Source: Companilactobacillus nodensis DSM 19682 = JCM 14932 = NBRC 107160 | Lineage (GTDB): Bacteria > Bacillota > Bacilli > Lactobacillales > Lactobacillaceae | Direction: 5' to 3' | Length of the DNA: 64,000 nt | Assembly: GCF_000615905.1 (NCBI RefSeq) | Contig: NZ_BAMN01000006.1 | Coordinates: 95,739-159,738 of the forward strand | Part shown: piece after piece, positions 38,485 through 49,152 of the stretch | Position numbering within the stretch: position 1 is the stretch's first letter | How the letters are laid out: every line of letters starts with the position of its first letter | Program-made: the position numbers and the translations under genes | Notes under the pieces: model-generated | The model's database searches: none | Seen by the model: only the letters and a program-made list of their open reading frames with translations | Told to the model about the DNA's origin: nothing

Positions 38485-38720
38485 AAGTAAAATTGTTTTC
38501 TATCTTAGCCGAAGAAATAGGTCCGACAACAGAGGTTGATCTGAAGTCAGAGTTTTATCCGTCAGACGTCAAGCAAGCTATTGAAGACGCCTATCCTAAG
38601 TACAAAGAAGTTTTGGATCAATCTTTAGTTGCTATCGACGAAGAGTACGCTGATGACAAGCAGTTCTCGCTCAATGATGTAGCGGAAATTGCAATCATCC
38701 CACCTGTTAGTGGCGGCTAA
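38481..38720 (+). CDS. moaD: MoaD, molybdopterin synthase sulfur carrier
   Basis: A 79-residue beta-grasp protein ending in the required Gly-Gly (IIPPVSGG), which MoeB adenylates and which then carries the sulfur. The TTG start at 38481 overlaps the moaE stop and lies about 9 bases after GGAGG. Confidence 0.93.
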   Translation: MKVKLFSILAEEIGPTTEVDLKSEFYPSDVKQAIEDAYPKYKEVLDQSLVAIDEEYADDKQFSLNDVAEIAIIPPVSGG

Positions 38721-38742
38721 AATTTCGAGGGGGTTTTTTATT

Positions 38743-39918
38743 ATGGAAAGTAAATCAAAATCAATAACTGCGTTGACCATGGGTACTTTATCCATGATGG
38801 TTTGTTTTATGGTTTGGTTGAGTTTGTCACCATTAGTTGGAGTTATTTTAACTCATGACGGAATCGTCTTAAGCGAGTTTCAACGTACATTCCTACTCGC
38901 AACACCAATTCTTTTGGGCTCGATCATGCGTGTACCTATGGGGATCCTGAGTGACAAATATGGTGGTAAAAGAATTTATATTATTTTAATGCTATTTTTG
39001 ATCATTCCTGTTTTGATGATTCCTAGAGTTGGATCATTTGGCATGATGATGTTTGCGGCCTTACTCTTAGGTATGAGTGGTACATCATTTGCTATCGGTA
39101 TTTCTTACGTTACAGGATTCTTCCCACCAGAGAAACAAGGCTTGGTCCTTGGTATTGCTGGTGTGGGTAATATTGGTACGGCCTTTTCATCATTCTTCTT
39201 CCCACGGATCGAGAAGTCGATGGGATTGAATAGTGTATTTTATCTATTAATTGTTTTATTGATCATCTTCGTAATCTTGATGATTTTCATTGCTCCAGAA
39301 TCGAAAAAAAACGAGAACGCAAGTATGGGTAAGTCATTAGCTGTTGCTAAGGAAAAAGATACTTGGTATTTAGCTCTATTCTATTTCTTAACATTCGGTC
39401 TCTTTATGGCAATGACTAACTTACTTTCGACTTTTATGGTCAATCTGTTCAACAGTAATCTGGTTGATGCTGGATTGTGGGCAGCTATCTTCGCTGTACT
39501 GGGAACTTTGACACGTCCAGTCGGTGGTTACTTCTCAGATAAAATCAGACCAATGACACTTTTGAAGTATGATTTTATCGCAATTACAATTGTGGCAGTT
39601 ATATTAGGGATTTTCCTACATACAAAAGGAATATTTTTAACTATCATGGTACTTATAGGTATTCTAGTCGGAATCGGTAATGGAATTATCTTTAAGATGG
39701 TCCCATTCGTCTCTGACAGTAATACCGGAGCCGTTACGGGCTTTGTTGGTGCCATGGGTGGACTCGGTGGATATTTCCCACCAATTATCTTAGGTGTTAT
39801 CAAACAAGCTACTGGCGGTTACCAATTAGGAATATATTTGATTGCAGTATTTGCTATAATATGTTTAGTACTACTACAAAAAGTTTATATTTCCGGAAGT
39901 CACAAAATTGTTAAGTAA
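38743..39918 (+). CDS. narK: NarK-type nitrate/nitrite transporter
   Basis: A 391-residue MFS protein with 12 membrane helices. Nitrate/nitrite porter features: the Arg in helix 2 (GSIMRVPMGILSDKYGG), the GISYVTGFFPPEKQG stretch, and the signature GIGNGIIFKMVPF in the second half. It would take up nitrate and expel nitrite. ATG 38743 is chosen after GAGGGGG; a longer frame would overlap moaD. It is the transport partner of narGHJI. Confidence 0.95.
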   Translation: MESKSKSITALTMGTLSMMVCFMVWLSLSPLVGVILTHDGIVLSEFQRTFLLATPILLGSIMRVPMGILSDKYGGKRIYIILMLFLIIPVLMIPRVGSFGMMMFAALLLGMSGTSFAIGISYVTGFFPPEKQGLVLGIAGVGNIGTAFSSFFFPRIEKSMGLNSVFYLLIVLLIIFVILMIFIAPESKKNENASMGKSLAVAKEKDTWYLALFYFLTFGLFMAMTNLLSTFMVNLFNSNLVDAGLWAAIFAVLGTLTRPVGGYFSDKIRPMTLLKYDFIAITIVAVILGIFLHTKGIFLTIMVLIGILVGIGNGIIFKMVPFVSDSNTGAVTGFVGAMGGLGGYFPPIILGVIKQATGGYQLGIYLIAVFAIICLVLLQKVYISGSHKIVK

Positions 39919-39936
39919 TTGAATTGAGGTGCACCT

Positions 39937-40269
39937 ATGAGTGAAGAAAAAGTAGAAACAAAGCAAGACAAGCAACGTGAAGCAATCATGGAAGCTCTGG
40001 AAGATGTTATTGATCCTGAACTAGGTATTGATATCGTTAATCTTGGATTGATCTATGGCATCGAGATCGAAGGTACTGCATGTACAGTTACAATGACATT
40101 GACAACAATGGGATGTCCATTGAGTGATATGATCTCAAATGATATTCATAATGCCGCTGAATCAGTTGATGGAATCGATACTTGTGATATCAATTTGGTT
40201 TGGTATCCAATCTGGGATATGAGTAAGATGAGTCGATTCGCACAGATTGCCTTGGGAATTAATGGTTAA
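39937..40269 (+). CDS. MIP18/DUF59-family protein, copy 2
   Basis: A 110-residue protein with the family core VIDPELGIDIVNLGLIYGIE and the conserved Cys of TLTTMGCPLSDM. It is the intact paralogue of the broken gene after moaA. SufT/PaaD-type proteins support Fe-S protein maturation. It lies 18 bases after narK and is probably the last gene of the nar transcript. Confidence 0.88.
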   Translation: MSEEKVETKQDKQREAIMEALEDVIDPELGIDIVNLGLIYGIEIEGTACTVTMTLTTMGCPLSDMISNDIHNAAESVDGIDTCDINLVWYPIWDMSKMSRFAQIALGING

Positions 40270-40275
40270 ATTTAG

Positions 40276-40392
40276 AGCGTGTTAAAGAATGGGAAACTTT
40301 GGGCATTACCTAGGATAACGAAGGTGACAACGCAGTTGTTGCATTTGTTATTCGTAGTAAGCACAGAAGTTTGTTCTTTAAAAGCGCGTTTC
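40276..40392 (+). repeat. Palindromic intergenic repeat, copy 3 (diverged, opposite orientation)
   Basis: This copy aligns with the minus strand of copies 1 and 2: AGCG start, GCATTACCTAGGATAA core (against GCATCACCTAGAATAG), TTATTCGTAGTAAGC (against CTATTCGTAGTGAGC) and AGCGCGTTTC end. The arms TTAAAGAA/TTCTTTAA and AAACTT/AAGTTT make it a long imperfect hairpin. It follows the last gene of the nitrate island. Confidence 0.75.
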
Positions 40393-40408
40393 GAAAGCAC
40401 ATCAAATA

Positions 40409-40439
40409 AGCATTTGGAGAAATCCAAATGCTTTTTTTC
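40409..40439 (+). terminator. Rho-independent terminator of the nar/moa transcript
   Basis: AGCATTTGGA and TCCAAATGCT are perfect 10-bp arms with a GAAA loop, followed by a T7 run. Confidence 0.92.
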
Positions 40440-40465
40440 GTGCAATTTGCTTATAAAACAATTAA

Positions 40466-41851
<1,386 letters not shown>

Positions 41852-41858
41852 AAAAGTT

Positions 41859-41890
41859 GAACTCGGCAAAATGTCGAGTTCTTATTTTTT
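41859..41890 (+). terminator. Rho-independent terminator after gdhA
   Basis: GAACTCG and CGAGTTC pair across a short loop, followed by a T-rich run. Confidence 0.8.
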
Positions 41891-41949
41891 TATGATTGGA
41901 AATGTTTTGTTATGATATTAATATAAAATTATTTTTGAGGGAGTAACTA

Positions 41950-42810
41950 ATGTCAGATTTAAATAGTTTAGAAGATACATATACTCTTAGTAACGGTGTG
42001 GAGATTCCTATCGTTGGATTCGGTACATGGCAAACACCAGATGGTGAAGTTGCCAAGCAAAGTGTTAAGGCAGCCATTGATGCTGGATATCGTCATATCG
42101 ATACTGCAGCTGCATATGGTAATGAAGATAGTGTCGGTGAAGGAATTAAGGCTTCAGGTATTAAACGTGATGACTTGTTTTTAACGACTAAGTTATGGAA
42201 TGATGATCATGGCTATGATTCAACAATCAAGGCTATGGACCATTCATTAAAGGAATTGGACGTTGACTATGTTGACTTGTACTTGATCCACTGGCCAAAT
42301 CCAGTTAAGTTCCGTGAGAACTGGCAAGAAGTTAACGCTGAAACATGGCATGCAATGGAAGACTTGCTCGAAAGTGGCAAGACACGTGCAATTGGTGTCT
42401 CAAACTTCCGTGGCGAACATTTGAATGAATTGATGCAAACAGCTAATGTTACACCAATGGTCAACCAAATCTTCCTTAACCCTAGTGATATGCAACAAGA
42501 GGTTGTTGATTACAATAATGAATACAACATCTTGAGTGAAGCATACAGCCCACTTGGTACAGGTAAGATCTTCCAAGTTCCAGAATTACAAGCAATGGCC
42601 AAACGTTACAACAAGTCAGTTGCTCAACTAGTATTACGCTGGTCATTACAACTAGGCTTCTTACCACTTCCTAAGTCAGTTCACGCTGATAGAATTAAGG
42701 AAAATGCTCAATTGTTTGATTTTGAAATTTCTCCAGAAGATATGAAGACAATTGATGGTTTACATGGTGTTGCTGGTTTGGCAACTGATCCAGATACAAC
42801 TGATTTCTAA
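41950..42810 (+). CDS. Aldo/keto reductase
   Basis: A 286-residue AKR of the 2,5-diketogluconate reductase-like type. The three family signatures are present: GYRHIDTAAAYGNEDSVGEG (catalytic Asp and Tyr), the LTTKLWN Lys, VDYVDLYLIHWP with the His, and IGVSNF, then LPLPKSVHADRIKEN for NADPH. It reduces small carbonyl compounds; the physiological substrate cannot be told. Single gene with a terminator on each side. Confidence 0.93.
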   Translation: MSDLNSLEDTYTLSNGVEIPIVGFGTWQTPDGEVAKQSVKAAIDAGYRHIDTAAAYGNEDSVGEGIKASGIKRDDLFLTTKLWNDDHGYDSTIKAMDHSLKELDVDYVDLYLIHWPNPVKFRENWQEVNAETWHAMEDLLESGKTRAIGVSNFRGEHLNELMQTANVTPMVNQIFLNPSDMQQEVVDYNNEYNILSEAYSPLGTGKIFQVPELQAMAKRYNKSVAQLVLRWSLQLGFLPLPKSVHADRIKENAQLFDFEISPEDMKTIDGLHGVAGLATDPDTTDF

Positions 42811-42819
42811 CAAAAAATA

Positions 42820-42850
42820 AAGGCTGTCGAATTATTCGACAGCCTTTTTT
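42820..42850. terminator. Bidirectional terminator between AKR and PerM-type genes
   Basis: AAGGCTGTCGAA and TTCGACAGCCTT form a 12-bp stem with a 3-base loop and A/T runs on both sides. The stop codon of the leftward gene lies in the stem. Confidence 0.92.
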
Positions 42851-43965
42851 GGTACATTGTTTTCTTTTTTTAATGTCGCATTACGGACCAGTTGATATAG
42901 TGTGGCCGCAATTGGAACACTTAGAAGCATGCCGATGATGCCAGCGACACCGCCACCAACTGTGATGGCCGCAAGAACTAAGATACCTGGCAAACCAATC
43001 GATCCACCAACTACACGGGGATAAATAAGGTTACTTTCTATTTGTTGCAAGACGATGATATAGACAACGAACAGTACGCCTTGAAGTGGGGATGTTACAG
43101 CAATCAATACGAAGCCAACGGCTCCACCAATCCATGCACCGATCATTGGGACTAGTGCGGTAATACCGACCAAAGCACCGACGGGTAGGGCGCTAGGAAA
43201 TTTGAAGATCCACATACCTAATGCACATAGGGTACCTAGAATGATAGCTTCGATAGTTTGACCACTGATGAAGCTAGAGAAGGCATTATCTGTAACATGG
43301 ATTACGTAACGAGTTTTAGCCATAACTTTGGCAGGAATGAAAGCATCCATTACACGATTCAAACGATTGGCAATTCGTTCTTTACCACTTACTAGGTAGA
43401 TAGCAAATGTAAAGGCAAGAATGAAATTGAACAATCCTTTAGACAAGCTGCCAAAGATAGAGATCGACGATGAAAAGATTCCAGATAATCCAGTTGAGAC
43501 GAATTTCATAAGTTTGGATTGAATTGATGTCCAATCTACTTTGGTCGTTTCAAGTTGTGATGCAATGGCACTAGCGTGATTGGAATCATTCAGCCACTTG
43601 TTGAAGTTGTCGGCGACACTTGGCACACTGGAGAAGAAACTACTGATTGCCGAGATGAATTGAGGCAAGACTAATCTTAGGACCCAGGCAATGACGGCGA
43701 CAATAATGACAAGTGCCAGCAGTATCGCCGTGGGACGTCTTAGACCAATTGCCCATTTTTTCTTGGCCTTAGGCCAGAACCGGCGTTCCATCGCGCTGCT
43801 CAAAATATTGATACAGTATGCCAATGCTCCACCAATAATTAGTGGAAGTGAAACTGAATATAGCATTTTGAACAGGTTGACTATTTGTCCTGGGTACACG
43901 AGCAGAACTAGAAAAATTGCCACAAGGACACTGTAGCGAATAATTTCATTTTTGGTGAGTTTCAT
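42832..43965 (-). CDS. AI-2E/PerM-family (UPF0118) membrane protein
   Basis: About 377 residues with seven or eight membrane helices and the UPF0118 region GQTIEAIILGTLCALGMW, then VGALVGITALVPMIGAWIGG and GGSIGLPGILVLAAITVGGG. Members are named for AI-2 export, but many have other or unknown substrates. ATG 43965 follows GAGGGGGC. Confidence 0.88.
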   Translation of the reverse strand: MKLTKNEIIRYSVLVAIFLVLLVYPGQIVNLFKMLYSVSLPLIIGGALAYCINILSSAMERRFWPKAKKKWAIGLRRPTAILLALVIIVAVIAWVLRLVLPQFISAISSFFSSVPSVADNFNKWLNDSNHASAIASQLETTKVDWTSIQSKLMKFVSTGLSGIFSSSISIFGSLSKGLFNFILAFTFAIYLVSGKERIANRLNRVMDAFIPAKVMAKTRYVIHVTDNAFSSFISGQTIEAIILGTLCALGMWIFKFPSALPVGALVGITALVPMIGAWIGGAVGFVLIAVTSPLQGVLFVVYIIVLQQIESNLIYPRVVGGSIGLPGILVLAAITVGGGVAGIIGMLLSVPIAATLYQLVRNATLKKENNVPKKAVE

Positions 43966-44051
43966 TTGTTGCCCCCTCAACTGTGATCTACATCAACAGA
44001 TTAATAATTGTAATATTATTTTACCATTTACGAACTAGGACAACCATATGC

Positions 44052-44085
44052 ACAAAAAAATACGACACCAAAAGGTATCGTATTT
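44052..44085 (-). terminator. Terminator after galE
   Basis: On the minus strand, AAATACGATACC pairs with GGTGTCGTATTT (one mismatch) and is followed by a T run. Confidence 0.82.
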
Positions 44086-44103
44086 GAAGTATAAAATGTT
44101 CGA

Positions 44104-45093
44104 TTAATCTTCATAGCCATTCATATGCTTGATCTTAAAGTTCCAGGCATCTTTGATAACAGTATGGACGTCATCGTATTGAGGCTTCCAGTTCAAGACT
44201 TCACGTGCTTTAGATGAGTCCGCAATCAGGGTACTTGGATCGCCAGGACGACGTGGTCCCATTTCAGCAGGAATTTCTTTACCGGTAACTTCACGTGCAG
44301 CTTCCAGGATTTCTTTGTTGGAGAATCCATTAGATGAACCTAAGTTGAAGATATTGCTGTCGTTACCGTCACGGAGGTATTCCATTGCTAGACGGTGAGC
44401 TTCGGCCAAGTCTTCCACGTGAACATAGTCACGGACATTGGTACCATCCTTGGTGTCATAATCGTCACCGAAGATAGTTAACTTGTCACGTTGACCAGCA
44501 GCTGTTTGTAGGACAACTGGGATCAAGTGGGTTTCTGGGTTGTGATCTTCACCGATGGTACCGTCTGACTTAGCACCAGCAACGTTGAAGTAGCGTAGCG
44601 CTACGAATTTGATACCATAAGCAACATCAGACCAGTGCATGATTTTTTCCATGGCTAGTTTGCTTTCGCCATATGGGTTAGTCGGAACAGTTGGGTCTGT
44701 TTCCTTAATAGGAATCTGCTTAGGTTCGCCATAAGTTGCGGCAGTTGATGAGAAGATGATGTGTTTAACATCGAAGTTATTCATGACTTCCAAGAGGGCA
44801 ATCATGCCGTAAGTATTGTTGTCAAAATACTTAAGAGGATCTTTCATTGATTCAGGCACAACTGAGAAAGCTGCGAAGTGAATTACATCAGTGATATCTT
44901 CAGCTTGGAATAATTTGATCAAGAATTCTTTATCACGAACGTCACCTTGGTAGAACTTAGCCTTATCATTAACGGCTGCTCGATGGCCAGTTTCCAAATT
45001 GTCAGCTACGACAACGTCATAGCCCATGTTGCATAAATGATCTACGGTGTGTGAGCCAACATAGCCCGCACCACCTAATACAAGGATACTCAT
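44104..45093 (-). CDS. galE: UDP-glucose 4-epimerase
   Basis: A 329-residue extended SDR. NAD loop [12 protein letters not shown], catalytic [11 protein letters not shown]er/Thr and YxxxK in [13 protein letters not shown], and substrate region [11 protein letters not shown]. It interconverts UDP-glucose and UDP-galactose for the Leloir pathway and for surface polysaccharides. It is not next to other gal genes, so a cell-wall supply role is possible. It has its own promoter region (45094-45246) and terminator. Confidence 0.95.
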   Translation of the reverse strand: MSILVLGGAGYVGSHTVDHLCNMGYDVVVADNLETGHRAAVNDKAKFYQGDVRDKEFLIKLFQAEDITDVIHFAAFSVVPESMKDPLKYFDNNTYGMIALLEVMNNFDVKHIIFSSTAATYGEPKQIPIKETDPTVPTNPYGESKLAMEKIMHWSDVAYGIKFVALRYFNVAGAKSDGTIGEDHNPETHLIPVVLQTAAGQRDKLTIFGDDYDTKDGTNVRDYVHVEDLAEAHRLAMEYLRDGNDSNIFNLGSSNGFSNKEILEAAREVTGKEIPAEMGPRRPGDPSTLIADSSKAREVLNWKPQYDDVHTVIKDAWNFKIKHMNGYED

Positions 45094-45246
45094 AAAATTA
45101 CCTCCGATATTGAATTAAGTCTATTATAACGTATTATTGCAGTTTATAGCTCTTAGCTTAACTCCGGCTTAAAAATTTAACTTTTTTTGTGTTATGCTTT
45201 AATATATTAATATGAAAATAAAATTATCTGAACGGAATGAAGAGCC

Positions 45247-45909
45247 ATGAAGAAATTTTTTACGATTTTAGGGACAGTCGTTCTTTTATTAGTCGCTTTA
45301 GCATTGATTTTTAATGAACCTATTAAGGAATATGCGGTCAGCCGTATATCTGATTATCATTTGAGTTCATTAACAGTGAATAAAGTCAAAAAGAACGAAA
45401 ATAAAAAAGGCGAGTTTGACTTCAAGAAGGTCAAACCGCTAACGGCATCACAAGTAGCCAAAGCGTCTATGAACAATGATGCAGCGGTTATTGGTAAGAT
45501 GGCCGTACCTTCAGTTAAGTTGTATCTTCCTATTGTAAAGGGATTGAGTGATAATTCTCTGTCGACTGGTGGTGGAACGATGAAGGAGCATGAGAAGATG
45601 GGGCAGAATAACTATGCGCTTGCTGGTCACTACATGACGGCTAAGGGGGCGTTGTTCTCTCCACTTGAGAATGCCCAAATCGGTGATCTTGCATATATTA
45701 CTAATATGAAGCACGTTTATACTTACAAAGTATTCTACAAAAAAATAGTTCCGCCAACTGCAGTTTATTTGTTAGATGATGAAAAAGGTCAAAAACTTTT
45801 GACACTAATAACTTGTGCCGATGGTGGTACTAATAGATGGGCGATTCAAGCTTCACTCGTAAGTACTATGCCCGCAAATAAGTCAACACTCGCAGTATTC
45901 TCCAAATAG
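45247..45909 (+). CDS. srtA: Class A sortase
   Basis: A 220-residue transpeptidase that anchors LPxTG proteins to the wall. An N-terminal membrane helix (about 5-23) precedes the sortase barrel with His128 in ALAGHYM, Cys190 in TLITCADGG and Arg197 in TNRW, the full catalytic triad. The absence of pilin genes nearby fits a housekeeping class A enzyme. Confidence 0.93.
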   Translation: MKKFFTILGTVVLLLVALALIFNEPIKEYAVSRISDYHLSSLTVNKVKKNENKKGEFDFKKVKPLTASQVAKASMNNDAAVIGKMAVPSVKLYLPIVKGLSDNSLSTGGGTMKEHEKMGQNNYALAGHYMTAKGALFSPLENAQIGDLAYITNMKHVYTYKVFYKKIVPPTAVYLLDDEKGQKLLTLITCADGGTNRWAIQASLVSTMPANKSTLAVFSK

Positions 45910-45937
45910 GCTTGGCAATGTCAAGCTTATTTTTTTG
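45904..45937 (+). terminator. Rho-independent terminator after the sortase gene
   Basis: AAATAGGCTTG pairs with CAAGCTTATTT around a 7-base loop, followed by T residues; the stop codon is in the left arm. Confidence 0.8.
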
Positions 45938-45978
45938 TCATAAACACTGTTATAATGATTTAGTTAGTAGGTGATGTA

Positions 45979-48286
45979 GTGGTATTAATCAATTGGGAAA
46001 AACGAAAGAATCCCACTAAAAAAGAAATTTCGGATTTTGCAAAAGAGAATAACGTCAGTGATGTTTTGGCTGAGTTTCTTATTTCTCGTGATTTAACGGA
46101 AAAGTCTGATATAGATGATTTTATTCACGCTGATGTGACGGAATTACAAGATCCGTTTGGGCTTCATGATATGGATAAGGCACTGGAAGTAATCGATGAT
46201 GCCGTTGAGAATGGTAGTAAGATTGCCATTTACGGTGATTATGATGCTGATGGTGTAACTAGTACGTCGATCATGAAGTTGACACTGCAAAAGCTCGGTG
46301 TGAAGCCAATATTTTATATTCCTGACCGTTTCAAAGATGGATACGGTCCTAATTTGGATGTTTATAAATTTTTAGCTGAACAAAATATAGATTTATTAAT
46401 AACAGTTGATAATGGTGTTAGTGGTAAAGATGAGATCAAGTATCTCAAAGATCAAGGTATCAAAGTTGTCGTTACTGATCACCATGATCTGCCTGATGAA
46501 TTACCAGAAGCAGACGCTATCGTTCATCCGACTATTCCTGGTTCAGAGTATGTTTGTCCATACTTATCAGGTGCTGGTGTTGCTTTCAAGATTGCGGATG
46601 CATTGTTAGGCGATGATGCACTGGAATTGATCGATTTGGCTGCTATTGGGACGATTGCGGATTCTGTGCCATTGTTGGGCGAGAATCGTGTCATTGTAAC
46701 CGAAGGACTGAAACGTATGGCTGACAATAAGCATGTCGGTCTGGGGGCTCTGATCAAGAAGTGTAAGTTGAAGATCAATCAGATGACTGAAGAGGACGTC
46801 GGTTTCAAGATTGCTCCAAGAATCAACGCCTTAGGCCGCTTGACGAATGCTTCTTCTGGCGTGGAATTGTTGACGACAGGGGATGAATCATTTGCCAAAG
46901 AAATCGTCGATGAAACAGAAGAAATCAATTCTAACGTCAAGAATTAGTTGCGACTGCCTTCAATGATTCAGAATCACAAATTGCAGAGCAAAAAGACGAT
47001 GGCGTCTTGATCCTAAAGAGTGATAAGTGGCATCAAGGAATCTTGGGAATCGTTGCCAGTCGTGCAGTTGATCAGGAGAACAAGCCAGCTCTGGTTATGC
47101 AGTACGATGAAGAGTCACAATTGTACAAGGGTTCCGGTAGAAGCCTGAAGGCTTCAACTTATTTGAAGCACTGAATGCACACCATGATTTGTTCGCAAGT
47201 TTTGGTGGTCACGCACAGGCCTGTGGTTTTTCTATTACAAAGGAAGGTTTAGAAAAACTAACACCTCTCTTGTTGGAAGAACCAGCCAAGCAAAGCTTCA
47301 ATCCTGAAGGATCAGTTACGAAGTACTTTGACTTGAACGTTGCTGTGAAAGATTTGAATTTTGATTTGATCAAGGAAATTAGTCGCTTGGCGCCATTTGG
47401 TATGGGGAATCCTAAGCCAGTTTTGAAGCTAAGCAATGTTTCTCTGTCACAAGTTAAGTCAATCGGTAAAGATGGTACTCACTTGAAGGCTAGTGTAACT
47501 GATGGACAACAACAAGTTGGTGCCATTGGATTCGGAATGTATCCTAAGGCTGAAGCAATGAACACTGATATCGTTGATGTCTACGGTGAACTAGGAATCA
47601 ATGAATGGGCTGGCCGTAAGAACCTACAAATGATGCTTGATGACTTTGAGGTCTCTTCGGAAGGGTTGAAGATCAATCAATTACAAGATGTCTACTTTGA
47701 CTATCGTAACAAGCAGATCTCCGGTGCTATCTTAGATAAGTTTGATGCAGTAGTCTTCTTCAACGAGACATACTATGAAGCCGCAAGTCGCTCGCACCCT
47801 AAAGTCAAACTAATCATGTATAATGAATCCTGTGATGGACAGAATATATTGATTTATGATCGGCCACATAACTTGGACTTGTTCAAAGAGTTCATCAAGA
47901 ATAACAAGACTAAGCACGTGGCACTGTACTTCCATACCGACTTGACCAACCGATATTTAAAGCCTGATATGATTGCCATGAAGAGCTTCTTGAAGTATCT
48001 TTATACTCATCAAAATATCAAAGCTGACGGGATGGATCTGGTCGCAGAGTATCTTGGATACAAAAAAAATGATATAGATTTCTATTTAAAAGTGTTTTTT
48101 GAGCTGGATTTTGTTAAAATGGTAAATGGCTTTGTTGAAAAAGCTAATGCTTCACAACAACGCGAATTGATTGAATCTCCAACATATCTTAAGAGATTAC
48201 AACGCAATGATGTTGAAAAAATATTAATTGAGTCTGACTTTGGTGATTTGTTATCGTGGATGAGTGATTACGATTGTCACTGTTAG
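45979..48286 (+). pseudogene. recJ: RecJ, single-strand 5'-3' exonuclease (two frameshifts as read)
   Basis: RecJ degrades 5' ends of single strands in recombination and mismatch repair. The first part has the DHH motifs AIYGDYDADGVTST and VTDHHDLPDE, plus ALGRLTNASSG; the last part has the DHHA1 motif FGGHAQACG. The frame breaks near 46941 (one G missing: SNVKN becomes NVKELVATAFNDS) and near 47153 (one T missing: restores RSLKAFNLFEALNAH). With both bases restored it is about 769 residues, normal for lactobacilli. Two breaks in a widely conserved repair gene point to sequencing errors. The start is GTG 45979. Confidence 0.93.
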
Positions 48287-48307
48287 ATTGAATGGAGAAA
48301 TTAAAAG

Positions 48308-48826
48308 ATGGATATTGATTTTAAGAAATATGTTGCTAATGTTCCGGATTTTCCAGAACCAGGTGTACTATTTCGTGACATTTCACCATTAATGTTGGAC
48401 GGCAAAGCATACGCTGCCGCAACAGATGAAATAGTTGAATATGCTAAGAGCCGTGGCGCAGAAATGATTGCCGGACCCGAAGCACGTGGATTTATCGTTG
48501 GATGTCCAGTTGCTTACAAACTGGGTGTCGGCTTTGCTCCAGCACGTAAAAAGGGTAAGTTGCCTCGTGCAACTGAATCGATTACTTATGATTTGGAATA
48601 CGGACAAAGCTCATTGTATATGCAAAAGGATGCCGTTAAACCTGGACAAAAAGTTCTAGTTGTTGATGATTTGATGGCTACTGGTGGAACATTGGCCGCA
48701 ACAATTGACCTCGTTGAAAAACTTGGTGGTATCGTTGTCGGAACTGCCTTCTTGATTGAGTTGAAAGATCTTCATGGTCGCGACAAAATAAAAGGCTACG
48801 ATATGTTTACTTTGATGCAATATTAA
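48308..48826 (+). CDS. apt: Adenine phosphoribosyltransferase
   Basis: A 172-residue purine salvage enzyme converting adenine and PRPP to AMP. The PRPP loop is [16 protein letters not shown]; the N-terminal [17 protein letters not shown] and [10 protein letters not shown] are typical of Apt. It follows recJ by 21 bases, the usual recJ-apt pairing. A weak hairpin (AGAGGC/GCCTCT, about 48838-48853) lies between it and the tRNA. Confidence 0.97.
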   Translation: MDIDFKKYVANVPDFPEPGVLFRDISPLMLDGKAYAAATDEIVEYAKSRGAEMIAGPEARGFIVGCPVAYKLGVGFAPARKKGKLPRATESITYDLEYGQSSLYMQKDAVKPGQKVLVVDDLMATGGTLAATIDLVEKLGGIVVGTAFLIELKDLHGRDKIKGYDMFTLMQY

Positions 48827-48860
48827 TAATATAATAGTAGAGGCGAATGCCTCTTATTAT

Positions 48861-48948
48861 GGAGAGTTGGCAGAGTGGTAATGCACCGGACTCGAAATCC
48901 GGCGAACCGATTAATATCGGCGCGCAGGTTCAAATCCTGTACTCTCCT
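48861..48948 (+). tRNA. tRNA-Ser (anticodon CGA)
   Basis: Acceptor arms GGAGAGT (48861-48867) and ACTCTCC (48941-48947) pair fully; the anticodon stem CCGGA/TCCGG encloses the loop CTCGAAA with anticodon CGA; a long variable arm marks a serine tRNA; the T loop is TTCAAAT. CCA is not encoded, and the discriminator position reads T. The gene's 3' end is the probable attachment site of the adjoining prophage. Confidence 0.95.
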
Positions 48949-48987
48949 TTTTTAGAATAAAAGAGAACAGAAGTTCGTAAGATTGCT

Positions 48988-49025
48988 AATAGGAATGCTG
49001 ATAAAAAGGCGTTCCTATTTTTTTA
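48988..49025 (-). terminator. Terminator hairpin between tRNA and integrase
   Basis: AATAGGAATGC pairs with GCGTTCCTATT (one mismatch), with a T run on the plus side. It could end the tRNA transcript on the plus strand; on the minus strand the T tail is shorter. Strand assignment is therefore tentative. Confidence 0.5.
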
Positions 49026-49058
49026 TTTTCTTGAAAATTAAAGATAATGTAAATTTTC

Positions 49059-49139
49059 TTTGCGCAGAATTTTGCGCAGTGGAAGATTCATTGTCCCATT
49101 TTGCGCAGGAAAAAATCAGCAAAAAAGGTGTGCGCAAAA
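49059..49139. repeat. TTTGCGCAG repeat cluster near attL
   Basis: TTTGCGCAG occurs at 49059-49067, 49071-49079 and 49100-49108, and an inverted TGCGCAAAA at 49131-49139. The cluster lies between the tRNA and the integrase stop, where arm-type integrase sites are expected. It may direct integration and excision. Confidence 0.6.
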
Positions 49140-49152
49140 TATTGCATTAATA

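Noticed and set aside
48948..48948. A damaged tRNA-Ser caused by prophage insertion, because the discriminator reads T
   Set aside because: All stems pair fully and phages normally restore the tRNA end; one unusual base without the attR sequence is not enough evidence.
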